A DNA stretch of 64,000 nt from Arabidopsis thaliana (GCF_000001735.4 NC_003070.9:4402001-4466000); one strand, 5' to 3'; counted from the stretch's first letter, positions 1 to 12,717 are shown. Notes: generated by a model not told the origin, from the sequence alone. Translations and numbers: made by a program.

Positions 1-3000
1 GATAATGGATGGATCACTAAAAGAGACAAAACAACTAACAGTAGAAAACCCATACAATGTGATCGTACCCCTCTGGGTTGTTCTGAAATCAGAAACTTAA
101 GATGAAATAACTTGATTGGAAGAAAAGAGCTCAAAAGTGCTCACCGCAGTAAGAGCAAACAACTTCGCCTCAATCTCCCTCAAGGGCATCGAAACACTTG
201 AAGAAGGCACACCACCAAAAAATAACTACAGGTATATCGGCAAGAAAAGGTTAAATATAACACAAGAAGGAAAAAATCATACTTCATCACAGAACAAGAA
301 AGAGCAAAATCTACTTATCAAGCAATTTTCTAACAAAAGTACTCAAGACACCAGATGAATGCTGTTCTGTTCACGATAACTAACGTATTAGACAGTTACA
401 GAGTGAAATCATCTCATGAGAACTGATAAGATATAGGAGAAAGAAGCTGATTTCAAGGTGACATAGTCCAATATGTTAAAATTTAGGGTAAATCCTGCCT
501 GTGAAGTGAGAGCACACCTTACTCACAAATGTTGTAGGATGAAGTAGCTGACAAATATCTACCAAGAGCTCAAGAAGATTATTTCTAAAATGCAACAGGC
601 CATCAGGAAGGTCAAGCCCCGGACTCTCATCACTGGAGGTAAACTCATCAACCTGAAGATAAATTGCTAAGGAATTTTAGAAGCACAAAGAAAGACCATT
701 AGTACAATAAACAAAGCACTTGTTCAACAATTCGTGGGCTTATGAATATTTAAGAAATGACAAGCTAGGAATCCAAGATTATTTGATACAGTGAGTGGAA
801 TGAAGTAAAAAGAAGAAAGGTAAGATGCATGAAACTGTGAATGACAAACCTAAGAGTTTCAAGAATGTGACACTGAACATATTAAAAATTAATCCACCAG
901 AACCTTAATAGTTAACCAATCTTAACAATAAGAACTATATAAATATGAAGATTTCCAGGTTAAGAGAAAAAATATATTGAAATTTGTTTTCTTTTATTTC
1001 TAGTTCTCCAACTGATATGATAACTTCTAGATATATAAAACTGAAAGAGACATAATACATAAGAAAGTTTCCAAGATGTAACCTGAGCACGCAGCACAAG
1101 GGCATCAACTAAAGCTGAGAAAACTGGTAGAAATGTATCTTTCACACGAGTTCTGTCATTCTGTCTGTTTCCACCTAGGCTAAGTATATATGTCGCAAAA
1201 GTTGACCTAAGATAAGAAAAGATAAGATCAAGTCTGAGCTCAAAGAACAGCCAGAAAAAATCCCTCTGATAGGAGGATGGCAAGAAAGATATGAAAGTCC
1301 ATATGGGTTGTATGAGAGCTTAATAAAATACCAAAACTGTACAGTAGAGTCTGCAATCTCCCAGTCTTCACTTGGAAATGTCACACAGCTGAAAAAGTAA
1401 ATGATAGAAATAAACAAGAGTAATGTGTAAAAGATATTAATGCCCACCTAACGAAAAGTCGTGTTTGGAGAAAAAAATAAACGCATTGAGGAAAAAGAAA
1501 TTGAGCGAATCAGCTTAATATTGCACCAACGTGTGAATACTTAGACTGTGTCATATGATTAAGGCCCTAATTATTTCAAACGCCAAGTTTTGAGTTTTGC
1601 GTTTTCATGTGAAAAGAAAATTGAAAAACAACATTTTTTAAGTGCAAATATAAACCGAGAAGAATCTACTGTTTGCAAAAAGGAATTTAGGTTAGTATGC
1701 TATATGTTGCAAATTTATATGAAAAAATACACACTAAATATAAACGCACACAAGCAATCAAGGCCCAGTATTCACCTCAAAATCGCATCAGTCAAAATAA
1801 GCGCTTCAGAACTAGCTTCAACTATCAAGCATGGTGCCTGCAACATATTGCAAACCGACATGAGCCTCACAAAGAGCAACAAATAACGTAAGTAAAGAGT
1901 AATAACGTCACAGCATTGGATGTACATCCATGAGGGGATAAAGTGGAACAAGTAGTCTAGTACTCACAGCTTGTCCGATTTCAGACATCAAGCATGCCAG
2001 GCCAGAGATAATTTTTAGATCAGCATTTATAAGAGCTGGTTTTAGAAGTGTATCTCTGAGAAACTGTACTTTGTACAATAAAACCTGAGGAAGATCCTGC
2101 AAGAAGAAAAAAAAGTCAAAGCCAAAAAATCCAAGCACATACATTTTTCTTATTGACTTAATAAATATTATGTAACCTTCTGCTATTAAACTATAAGATA
2201 ATACGCTGACATTAAACCCTATGCAACATATCCAACCAGAATATACAAAGAAAATGATGCCAATACAATGTAGTTCAAACATACCTCATGCCGAGTCACA
2301 AGTTCAACAAGCACCTCAATGGCAAGATCAAAAGTAGTACCCTATGGAACGCAAAGAAATCAAAACCCAAGAAACAAATTGAAAGGCACTTTACAAAAAA
2401 GTGACAGTAATTTAAACTACAAGACTAAGGAGATTCACCTGCAGGGCATTAAATACATAGTTAAGAAGGGGGTGAGAAGGCACTGCGCCTTGTGGAATCT
2501 CGGAGAAACATCCAGCACGGACCTAACAATATGAGGACAGACATCAAAGTGGAATCCAGTGAAATGCCACAACAATAAGGCTCTACTCAAAATACTAAGC
2601 AACATACCCAACTCAGTAAGCAACGAAGTATTTTGCGATTGTTATCATGCGGGTAAAGAGGAGAGACAAATTGGTTCTCAGACTGCTGGAGTAAGAAATC
2701 AAGAACCATGGAAGTATGCGAGAGAAGCTATTACAGAGCGAAAAGCGAGGTTAAGTAAAACGAGGATAAAAAAAAAAACAGACTTCGAGAAAGAAAGGGG
2801 AAAGAGAAGGAAGAAACCTCCTGACGAAGATCAGAGTGATGAGAAAAATGGCGAGTATCAGATATTTCTTCAGGAAGCACAGTGAGAAGCTCAAGCAAGA
2901 CGACATTACCATCATCATGAGCCTGAAGATTCTGGAGTGCGAACATTAACTTATCAAAGGGCTTTGAATAAGGATCCGAGTGAAGAAGAAGCGCAGAGAG

Positions 3001-3495
3001 AGCTAAACATATCTGCGTCAATAGCTGCAAAATTCCACAAACACACATAAACACACAATCGTTTCGTTCATATCACCGGAGAAACACAAAAAGGGTACAA
3101 CAATACCTGAGGAACACCGGAGCTATATCTCTTAGCAGCAAGAAGAAGGGCATTGAGAAGAGCATCTTTAGCTGTAGATTGAAGATTCGATGCTTCGTTC
3201 TGAATCTGAAAACACAACACAGAAAAAGAGGGTTAAAAAAGGGTTTTTGAGGAGTCGAAAATAGAGAATCTGAGATGATGAAAGACGAAACCTTTCGGCG
3301 GAGAATTTGAGCGGCGAAGAATTGGAGGTCGAAAAGAGAAACAATCGGAGAAGTGAGGAGAGAAGTGGAGACGTCCCAAGCAGCAGGAGTAAGCTGGAAT
3401 TGAACAAGCCATTGGTTAGCAGCAACTCTATTGGAAGATTCAGGATCGTGATTCAAGACATGGATTGCTTCTGCTACTTTTCTCTGTAACTCCAT
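1..3495 (-). CDS. Importin-beta family karyopherin (importin-13/transportin-3-like), partial
   Basis: Probable nuclear transport receptor carrying cargo through the pore under Ran control. The first ATG is at 3495; the codons just upstream include no ATG. Exon 1 (3292-3495) begins MELQRKVAEAIHVLNHDPES, followed by the importin-beta N-terminal pattern with NQWLVQFQ and a FFAAQILRRK helix. Exon 2 is 3107-3205 (KDALLNALLLAAKRYSSG) and exon 3 is 2818-3024 (ICLALSALLLHS, LLELLTVLPEE). Further exons were read at about 2611-2732 (LRCLLSW), 2430-2530, 2285-2345, 1970-2098 (LYKVQFLRDTLLKPAL), 1362-1410, 1091-1211 (FLPVFSALVDALVLRAQ), 517-652 (DLPDGLLHFRNNLLELLVDI) and 151-229. HEAT-type amphipathic helices recur throughout. 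The 3' end lies beyond the window. The leftmost small exons are uncertain. A CT-rich leader precedes the ATG. It probably corresponds to At1g12930; the exact cargo class is inferred only from family likeness. Confidence 0.85.
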
Positions 3496-4005
3496 TCTCA
3501 CTCAATTTCTTTTGTTGCATTCCACTCTCTTCTCTTTCTCTCTTCTTCCACTCTATTTTTTTTCTTCTTCTTCTTCTTCGACTCTTCGGAATTTTTTTTA
3601 TTTTTCTTAATGTTTTTTGAGAAAGTAAAATAAATTTAATATTTTTTTAAGAATCCAATCAGTTTCTGCTCTTTTTCTTCCTTTTTGGATTCGATTTCGA
3701 TAATTCATTATATTAAAAAAAAAAACTTATGTACGTTTTTTAGATAAAGGATCTCTAAAAGTGTCTTTAAAACTTATGTTAAAATTTTGAAAATTATAAA
3801 CTAATATGAGAAATTATAGATTTTCTTATTTTAAAATTATAACACTTTTAGCTGGTTGTTTTTGGTTCATAAAAACTATAAGTTGGTTTTGATGTTATAA
3901 TAGTCCACAGTGAAGCATATATGATTCACAGTCGTTTCATAAAAATAATGGTTTAGTTGATATTATGTTTACGTTAAAACATAAATAGACTACAATGCTA
4001 ATTAA
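3496..4005. other. Promoter and leader of the karyopherin gene, then AT-rich spacer
   Basis: The first 100 bases are rich in TTC/TCT runs on the + strand, that is GA-rich on the gene's own strand, a common plant leader composition. Beyond about 3600 the sequence is AT-rich with no open frame. It ends at the ATTAA that forms the left target duplication of the copia element. Confidence 0.5.
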
Positions 4006-4167
4006 TGTTATAACCAAAGAAAGAGATAGAAGAAATGAGTGTGTTATTCCATTGAGATAAAGTGTTATTTATATAGAAGTATAAGGAAAGGGTAAAACCC
4101 TAAAAACATGTAGATGATGGGCTTAGATGATGGGCCTCATAATGGGCATCCATCTTTATTCATAACA
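4006..4167 (-). repeat. 3' LTR of the copia element
   Basis: 162 bp, TG...CA ends read on either strand. It contains several GGCCCAT/GGGCTTAGATGATGGGC motifs that may act as transcription signals. It is immediately preceded, on the element's strand, by the purine tract at 4168-4175. Confidence 0.9.
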
Positions 4168-4293
4168 CTCTCCCTGATGACCATTATAGTATCATAACTC
4201 GTAAACTATTTGAAATGTTGCCTCATTAAAAACCTTACTAGGAAAACCCAATGGGAAAAACCATGGTTAAGGGAAAAAGAGTGCAACATACAA

Positions 4294-4742
4294 TTACTCC
4301 CCCTTATGAGTATATTCGTCGAGATCTTTGAGACGGCGTAATCCGATACGATAGACTAACTTCTTGAAAGTAGCAGTAGGTAGCGCCTTGGTGAATAAGT
4401 CAGCCAGATTATCATTCGAACGGATCTGTAGAACTCGTACATCGCCGCTCTTTTGTAGATCGTGTGTGTAGAAGAATTTTGGTAGGATGTGCTTTGTTCT
4501 ATCGCCTTTGATGTATCCGTCTTTGAGTTGTGCGATGCATGCTGCATTGGCTTCGTACATAATTTTGGAGTCTTTTTCCCTGCATATATACCACAGTCTT
4601 CTTGTATATGGTGAACTATGGATCTTAGCCATACACACTTGCGGCTAGCTTCATGAATTGGTAAAATCTCTGCATAATTAGAAGATGTGGCAGAGAATAA
4701 ACAGTATTTGAGAATAAGTCTGCCAAATCTTCTCTTGAACAA
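4294..4742 (-). pseudogene. Copia RNase H remnant
   Basis: Two overlapping frames cover the C-terminal part of a copia polyprotein. One frame (to about 4590) carries ATSSNYAEILPIHEASRKCV. The other (from about 4638 to 4294) carries AACIAQLKDGYIKGDRTKHI and DNLADLFTKALP. The need to change frame shows at least one indel, so no functional enzyme is encoded. These motifs are standard for the RNase H end of plant copia elements. Confidence 0.85.
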
Positions 4743-7700
4743 ATTTTTAGATAAAGTACAACGCCATTCTTCTGCTCATGAATCTTTTAGATGATTCATC
4801 TTGACCATCTTATTTATTTCTCTAAATACCATTAGTGTATAATATTCATTTGGATGATTGATAGAATTTCTTAATATTCATCAAGTGTATTATTTGCGTG
4901 TTCTTTAATGTCTCGTTAAAAACCTTGTCATAGAAAAATCATGTGGGATAAAAACTATGATAACGAAAAAGGGTACATCTACGCATATCATTCAATCTCC
5001 CCCTCGGAAACATCTTCTTCAGGAGATGATTTTCAATCAAATACAGTATCTCGTTGGAATTAATAACCATAATCTTAATGATCAAAATTATATGGTTTTC
5101 ATATAGACTTATAAATATCATTATCTAATGATATTTTATCATAGATTATTGTCATCGTATTACTTATGATAACTCTGTAGGAGTTTTAATGATTTTCAAA
5201 ACAAATATTAGTTTGATCAATATATTTTGACAAACTCAACGTAAATATACATTTATATGATTATATGTCATGTTACATATTTCTTTTTATTCGATCGAGT
5301 AGAGTTCTAGAGAACATAATTCTCATATAATTAATCCTTCAGAGATTATATCTTTCAAGAATTTTATATAAATGTCATATCCAGTGTTCCGTCTCTTATT
5401 GCCAGACTTTAGATACTTAAAAAAAATATTACATCCACCACAAGAGAATATATCTCTTCATAATACATTTCTTATCTTTGTGAAAATCTCATTAATTTCA
5501 CTATTCTTTCACATAAAGACTCATTTATTTTCCACTGGTTTTACACATCATGTGCATAGATTACTAGTCCAAATATCTCTACTAGAGATTATAATTATAT
5601 GTCTATTTCTTCTTTTCCATTTTTTTTGCTAATCATTACTTTGTGTACACTTTTCAATAGACTTTCTTTCATGATCCTCCTTTTTGTCTATAATATCAAC
5701 TGCTCATAGCATGCAAATATATTACGATGTCGATTTGCTTTTGATTCCATTATATTTTGACATGACATAGCTAGCTAGATCTCTTCATTGTCAAGTACTT
5801 GAATGTTTCATTTGTCATGTTTATGTCTCTTTTAGAGATCATTCACTCTCTTCAAGAGATCATCAAAATATTTATTTCCTCAATTTGGTCATTTTTAATT
5901 TTGTGCTCCTTCACTTTTACGAGGATATTTATATTTGGAACCAAGGTCTATTACGCTTCATGCGATCTTAAGACTCAAAAGCAGTTTGAAATTGGTCCTT
6001 ACAGGACATTCATTATATTCTGGAGCATTTAATTTACAACTGATATAAGTGACTTCATCACTTTATTTGGGTCAGCAAATGCGTCTGGCAATTACAACGC
6101 TAAATTCTGTAATTGAATTATCTTTTGGACTCTTAATATACATTCTTTACTCCGAGGATCATTGATAATTCATTTCTATTTATCTTTTTCACCAGCTGTA
6201 TACATTCTCCCCCTTATGTTGGAATAGCTGACTATATAATATGATAGTCTTCAAAACGAGCGGTATATAAATCCTTCTAAGATGGCTTAGTTATCATTCA
6301 TATCCAACATGTATTCTTATCCTCCTTTGAGGGTTCATCTCTGCGTGCTGTGGTGGAGCACTTTTCACATTCAAAGCTTTTAGATGAAAACTATTTGGTT
6401 TCTGACCCAAAACCAATAATAATGGGGAAAACTATTAATTATTCATTGGCTTGATGCGTATCGATGTTACTAAACCATTTTGTGTATGAACATGAATTTC
6501 AAAATGTTAAACACTTATCCCAACGGATATCTAATAATGGTTATTATAAATAAACACTGAAATACTCTTGTACTTTAATCAAGAAAGTAATCTCGCAAAC
6601 TCTATGTTGCGGGTTTATAACAAGGATAAATATGACCTTCTTGTCGATTCAACAATCGAGTCAATGCGTCCATTGAATCGATGCATCTTTTACAACCATT
6701 AGGTATCTAAATGTCATATACTGGGTGATCAACCCATAATTATCTTCTTGTATATACTTACGAATAGATAAAGTCCAAATTACTTACACTGGTAAAAATC
6801 ACATTATCATATTGCTTTCTGAGCAAGTAACATTTGATAAATCATTAGAGAGAATCTTCTGGTTTTTCACCTAATGTCCACATAATTCTCAATACTTTCA
6901 CATCATCATTAAACCAGGATGACCAATCCGGTTAAGCCAAATATACTCTTGAAACTTTTAATTCTTTTGAAACTTCTAGTTCTTTCAAAACTTCTAATTT
7001 ACTTTTCATTGCTTATCACTTACTCCCTTAATGAGATCTTATAATCAAAATTACTTCCATGTATTTTAATAATCAATCATATGTTAATAAAACAATAACG
7101 AGATAATAATTAAAATTTTATATTCTAGTATAAACGATATTAAATTTGACTAGCTATGTAAGATCTTATATTCACTTGAGTTACTTATCAGTGATAACTC
7201 TTATGTTTTCTTAGCCTTTGAAAAACACTCGATTTAAGTTTATAATAGTTCTCAAAATTTCTTTCAAAATATTGTATCTACAGGACAACAATACTTGCGT
7301 AAAAGTTTAAGCGTCTGTTTTACCATCTCTGCATCATAGATATTCTCTTAACAATGTGAGTTATATTCACAAAGAGACTTCAAGTCTTGAAGTTTCAGTA
7401 ATAACTAATTATAACTTATTTTATCTAATAACACATCCATATAAGAATTATTTTGTACAACTTTTAGATCTTTAGTAGTCAAAGATTGAACATAATCTTC
7501 TGGATATGTCACTTATTATCCATGTGAGATTCATTACTTCTCCTCCTCGAAATGATGAAACTTCAAGTTCATCCATCTCGTTTTTAATTCCACTCTAGAA
7601 TCATAATGTATTTTATATCTGATCATATTAACTTTAAGATTTGGAGAATTATATGGCATCAATGATTTTAATTTTGTATTCCCATAAAAAACAATGTATA

Positions 7701-8168
7701 TGCTCTTCTAGAGTCTTTTAATAAGATTTTATACTACTTGATATACTAGATTATTTCATCGTTAGAAATTTTTTTTTTTTTTTTACCATATTTATTTTCT
7801 CAACTTCTCGTGATAATTTAAATTCTTGAAAAAACTTTGACCATCAAAAATATGATATCTTCTTAAGATACATTAAAATAGTCATTCATGAAAATTTCTA
7901 TAAGTGATTATACCTTTAAATTAAGTTATTTATCAATCAATTTATTTTATAAAATAATCAAGTATTATATACTAATACAATTTTAATGCAATATTGTAAA
8001 ACCAATCAGAATAAAACTATTTTGTGCAAAATCTGGATTTTACATATATCTTGACAAAACTTTTATTTAGGATAATATGAATTTGTGCAAAATTTGGGTA
8101 AAATGATTTCGTGCAAAATTAGGGCAAAACCATGAACAGTTTTTTTTTTTATTTATTTATTTAGATAC

Positions 8169-8385
8169 CACAAAGATTTAGAGAAAAGAATCTTATAAAA
8201 AAAAAATTATCTTGCAACGTTTTAGTAAAAATAATAATAACACAATCAAATATATGGAAATCTTATAAAAAGATTTAAATAATAATAACACAAAGATTTA
8301 GATATATGGAATCTTATAAAAAGAAAAATTATCTTGCAACGTTTTTAGTAAAAATAATAATAACACAATCAAATATATGGAAATC
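8169..8385. repeat. Two-copy tandem repeat inside the copia element
   Basis: A segment of about 95 bp (8169-8262) recurs at 8289-8385 with a period near 120 bp. Both copies contain CACAAAGATTTAGA, ATTATCTTGCAACGTTTT and AATAATAATAACACAATC. It lies in the gag-side part of the decayed element. Confidence 0.75.
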
Positions 8386-8958
8386 AAATATTTAATATAG
8401 AAAAGTCAATATCTAAAAGTGATAAGATATGTATAACGTTTTAATCAAAGGAGTTAAATAAGGGATATCATATCAATCATAAATGGATTTTAGACAATAT
8501 AATATTTATAAAATGATATTGAATATAGATGCAACTATTCAAAACTGGAATGCTAAAACATTAATACATGCTTGCATCACCCACCACCGGGTTATGAATA
8601 GTTACAAAATTAGTTATATAATTATAAAATTGGTAATTTATATATTCAATATTATAATAGTAAATCACAAAAATTAACAATTAACAAGCATGATTCTCTT
8701 CTTTAACGATTTTCTTTGTAGAATCATTGAATCATGCGATAGTAATCATAGAAACAAATGATAAGCATGATTCTCTTCTTTATTGAATCATTGAAAACAT
8801 GCTTTTACCGATCTATACTATAATCATCGATCGGCTCATATTGTTTTGTTTCAATAATAGAAAATAAGTACTATGAACCATGAGTCGATAAGTAAACATG
8901 GTTCTTAAAAAAAAATGTAAGAATCTCTATATCTACCTTTTAGAGCGTGCTGATAACG

Positions 8959-9120
8959 TGTTATAACCAGAGAAAGAGATAGAAGAAATGAGTGTGTTAT
9001 TCCATTGAGATAAAGTGTTATTTATATAGAAGTACAAGGAAAGGGTAAAACCCTAAAAACATCTAGATGATGGGCTTAGATGATGGGCCTTATAATGGGC
9101 ATTCATCTTTATTCATAACA
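8959..9120 (-). repeat. 5' LTR of the copia element
   Basis: 162 bp copy of the repeat at 4006-4167, differing at five sites by eye (four transitions and one transversion). Followed on the + strand by ATTAA, the target-site duplicate. Confidence 0.9.
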
Positions 9121-11113
9121 ATTAATAATTTATCCACATAATGCATTTAGAATCGAAATGTTGAATGGATCAAATTGCTCATTCTGTTTAGAAACACTAT
9201 AGCAGGCTTTTAAAAGCCAATTAATGACCATTGTATTCTTCTAATGACCCATTCAGTACCCATACCAAGAACATATACTAGTAAGTCAATAACAAGCCCA
9301 ATGCAACAAGAGAGAGTATGAGACAAGCAAGAGTAAAAAAGTACACATGCCATCATTTTACACCGAGCCTATTGTGTTACTAAATAATCTTATCGACATG
9401 GTTGACCTTTAACAAAAAAAAAGTATCGACATGGTTGATTCTAAATACTACATTCAATGACATTAAACGAAGCTATAAAGGAGAGGGAGAAGGGTCGAGA
9501 CAAGGACAACTAGCTAGACGACTACAACTTTTTGGAGCTTTTCTTGGTGTAGTTCAGTCCGTGTAAGCTTAAGTCAACAAGAACAATATATCTTTCAACA
9601 TCTCTCTCAATCTCTTTCTTTGTCCATTCTGGTTTGATTAATTTTGTGTTAATCAATGAAAATTTGATCCTGGTTTTTTCATGATTTATCCATCACAACA
9701 GGATTGTAACATCCACATAGATATATAGTTACTCTATTTACTTCATTAAAAACTTTATTAACTGAATCATAATTAATCTCTTGAACATCCAACTAATAAG
9801 AAAAGTTTGCATTTATTTGTAAAAATGTTTACTTTTTCTTTTAAATTTTAATATAATTTAACATAAGATTTAAAAAAAAAATATATATATATATATATAA
9901 TATATGTACGTTGTGCAGTAATTTTATTACCAAAGTTGACATTTAAATTCTTCGTACATGGCCAACCAGACCGGCCTTGAGGGCTCCATCAGTAGAACAT
10001 GGCGTGGAGAAAGTATCTAACACCAGTGGTAAAGAATTAATTTCATCTCGAATAAGAATAGTCCACATTCAGTTTTGACCAATGAGATTCCATGGCTTGA
10101 TTCATGTCTATATCACTTGATTGTCAATCTTATTAAGTGTGTAATACGAGATTATATCATTTTTCTTTATTCATCTTTCTAGTTTAGTCGTGCAGCCAGG
10201 TTTTATTTATGATTTTAATTATTCAAATTGCATTTTTCTTTCGGATAACTTGTTTTTCTACTCTATCGAGAGATTCAGATAGTTGATTTAAAAAATAATT
10301 TAGACGACTTTTGGAATATGCAGCTGAGCAATAATAATAATATAATTGATCCAAGCATCATTAATCATGCAAGATGTAATACTCAAAACTATTTTGAAAG
10401 AAGTAAACTCTTTTCACCATCACCAAAGTACCGTCCGTACATTCAGGTTAGGAGTTTTTTTTAATAAAGAATCCATGATTGTATAAGAATAATGAAATAG
10501 TAATAAACATAAACAAAAAATCACTCTGATTTCAACAATAGTTAATCACTGTAAAATATCCGATATTCAGTTTTATCATCATATATGCATTTTGAGGACT
10601 AGTATGCGATTCTGCTTTGTGTTTTCCGTAACAAATAAATTCAATAAGTAGATACTTCAGCTTATATAAAGATTACCAAATATCGAAAGCTTTTGAAGAA
10701 CATTCTTGTCAATACCCTAAAAACAAAGGTAAGATCAATAATAACATGTCTTTAAAATTTATTGTCTATATTCTCAACTGTTTTTGAGGGGAAAAATAGA
10801 GTTCATCGTAATCTTGATGAGGTTTCACTGATGTCATATTTGGTATGCAAGAGTAAATTGTTTTTTTTTTTTTTTCAAATGTACAAATGTCAAAAGAAAG
10901 AGAGAATCTATCTCCCAAGTTAATTAAGAAGTGTACTTTCATAGGATTCCAACGAGGTCCAGGGGAGAAGGAGATGCGAAAAGTCTTCGCTCACAAGATT
11001 CCACACATTAACAAAAGTCCGCATTCTAGGGACCTACAGAATATTCCTCAATTTTAATCAACACTTGAATTGTTGCTTAGTCCAAATAAACGGCTTAACT
11101 ATTTAAATATTCT
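9121..11113. other. Gene-free AT-rich spacer
   Basis: No open frame with protein-like composition on either strand. There is an AT dinucleotide run at about 9879-9900 and a poly-T run near 10860-10875. A TC-rich stretch at about 9595-9625 could belong to an old mobile element, but I could not find its ends. Confidence 0.5.
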
Positions 11114-11194
11114 GGTGGTTTGTGTTTAATGAACGGTGGTTATAAATCTTATCAACAAGTTTTTGAACTTAAGCAAATAAAACCACTAATATAG

Positions 11195-11234
<40 letters not shown>

Positions 11235-11912
11235 TAAGAACTATATAGGAAAATATTATACGTTTTTTTCAGGGACTATACAACACACTTATCAGATTTC
11301 CATTTCACTCATTTGATCTATAACTTTGACATTAACATCTCACATTCTATTATAAAGTATTAACACTGTAATCTTCTTTTTTTTGCTGATTTATTTTAGG
11401 AGGTGGTCATATATCTCAACCTTTAGAAAATGTACTTTATATGTCAAATATAAAAATGAGTGTGTATCTATCAAAACGAATACAATTATATTATAATAGA
11501 AATAGTTACATAAATCATGGGTTTTAATAATATAACCGAAAGTATATAAATCATCATTATGATTAAATTTTAGTAGGTCTGCCATTATAAAATCGAAATT
11601 TATCTTAAATTTAGAACTCTTTCATTATAATTTTTAAAACTTCACACAGTTAATTGAATGTAAAAAAAGAAAATCTAAGACTAAATCACATCTAAAAGTT
11701 TTCATTTTTCAAGGAACATTTAACATAAAACGACTATTAATTGATATCATAAATTTTGTCTTTTCTATTTTGAAAATGTTACTTTATGCAATAGATAAAC
11801 TTAATGTGTAAGCCATCGAAATCGATGAAAAAAAAATTCAAAAACAGGATTTTTTTGTTTTGAAAATCTTCCAAATCTCTATAAACATTATAAATAGCAA
11901 AAAAAAAAAGAG

Positions 11913-11955
<43 letters not shown>

Positions 11956-12717
11956 TCAAAAGATTTTCAAAACAGAAAATATATCTTTTTCGAGTTTATC
12001 TCTTTCATCGAGTTCGATGACTATCAACTTAAACATTAAGTTTTTATCTAGTGCATATAGTGATATTTACATAAGAGAAAAACAAATTTTGTGGTATTAA
12101 TAAATAGTCGGTTTATGTTAAATGTTCCTTAAAAAATAAGTTTTTAAATATAATTTCATCTTAGATTGTCTTTTTTACATTCAATTAAATGTGTGAGTTT
12201 TCAAAGATTACAGAAAAATAATCATAAAATCCAAGATGCGTTTTGAATTTTATAACCATGAAATACATATAAACCTATGAAAATTTAATCATAATGATAC
12301 TCATACACTTTCAGTTATATCTTCAAAAATCATGATTAGTGTGTATAATTGTATTCATTTTGATGGATTCACAATTATTTGTATGTTTGACATACATAAT
12401 ATAAAATATATAAATTCCAAAAGGTTGATATCACCGTTTCCAAAAAATAAACAAGCAAAAAGACAGATTTACGTGATAATACTTCATAATAGGATGCGAG
12501 ATGTTAGTTTCAAAGTTATAGATCAAATCAGTGAAATGAGATTTTGGTAAGTGTGTTATATAGTTCTTAAAAATCTGGAATCCCGTATCATCTTTTCTTA
12601 TATAGTTCTTACATCTTAACATATATATTTGTTATTTCTATATTGGTGGTTTTATATTTGCTTGAGTTCATAAACTTCTTGATAAGATTCATAAACCGTC
12701 TTTGAAAACAAACCATC
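11114..12717. repeat. Long inverted repeat (foldback-like), about 1.6 kb
   Basis: The left arm (about 11114-11872) matches the reverse complement of the right arm (about 11953-12717). Matching landmarks run inward in the same order: GGTGGTTTG with GATGGTTTG at the tips; AATCTTATCAACAAG with AATCTTATCAAGAAG; CACTCATTTGATCTATAACT with CACTGATTTGATCTATAACT; AATTGAATGTAAAAAA in both; GGAACATTTAACATAAA in both; ATCGATGAAA with CTCGATGAAA near the loop. The loop of about 80 bp is dominated by an (AT)n run at about 11914-11952. By eye, sampled stretches agree at roughly four bases in five. No open frame or clear target duplication was found. It could be a foldback/long-TIR element or a local inverted duplication. 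Confidence 0.85.

Larger units (their letters stand above)
4006..9120 (-). mobile_element. Ty1/copia LTR retrotransposon, full length but coding-dead
   Basis: Two 162-bp LTRs (4006-4167 and 8959-9120) begin TG and end CA and differ at five positions by my count (about 97% identical). The element is flanked by a perfect 5-bp ATTAA duplication (4001-4005 and 9121-9125). Orientation is minus. A purine tract (GGGAGAG) abuts the inner edge of the 3' LTR at 4168, and pol remnants read right to left. These are a GAG-pre-integrase zone near 6855-6938 (RIGHPGLMM), an integrase tail near 6225-6400 (PQRRIRIHVGYE) and RNase H near 4294-4742 (TSSNYAEILPIHEASRKCVW, then NDNLADLFTKALPT after a frameshift). 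Most of gag and reverse transcriptase cannot be recognised. The sequence just inside the 5' LTR reads TTATCAGCACGCTC, which is not a textbook match to the initiator-Met tRNA. Confidence 0.92.

Noticed and set aside
3496..3501. Two extra codons before the karyopherin ATG
   Set aside because: The upstream codon is GTG, not ATG. The true ATG is at 3495.
9540..9730. Possible solo LTR (TC-rich stretch and TTGATCCTGGTTTTTTCATG)
   Set aside because: No paired TG...CA ends or target duplication could be found by eye.
11196..11952. (AT)n runs as origins or special structures
   Set aside because: Ordinary plant microsatellites; similar runs occur near 9879 and 12975.
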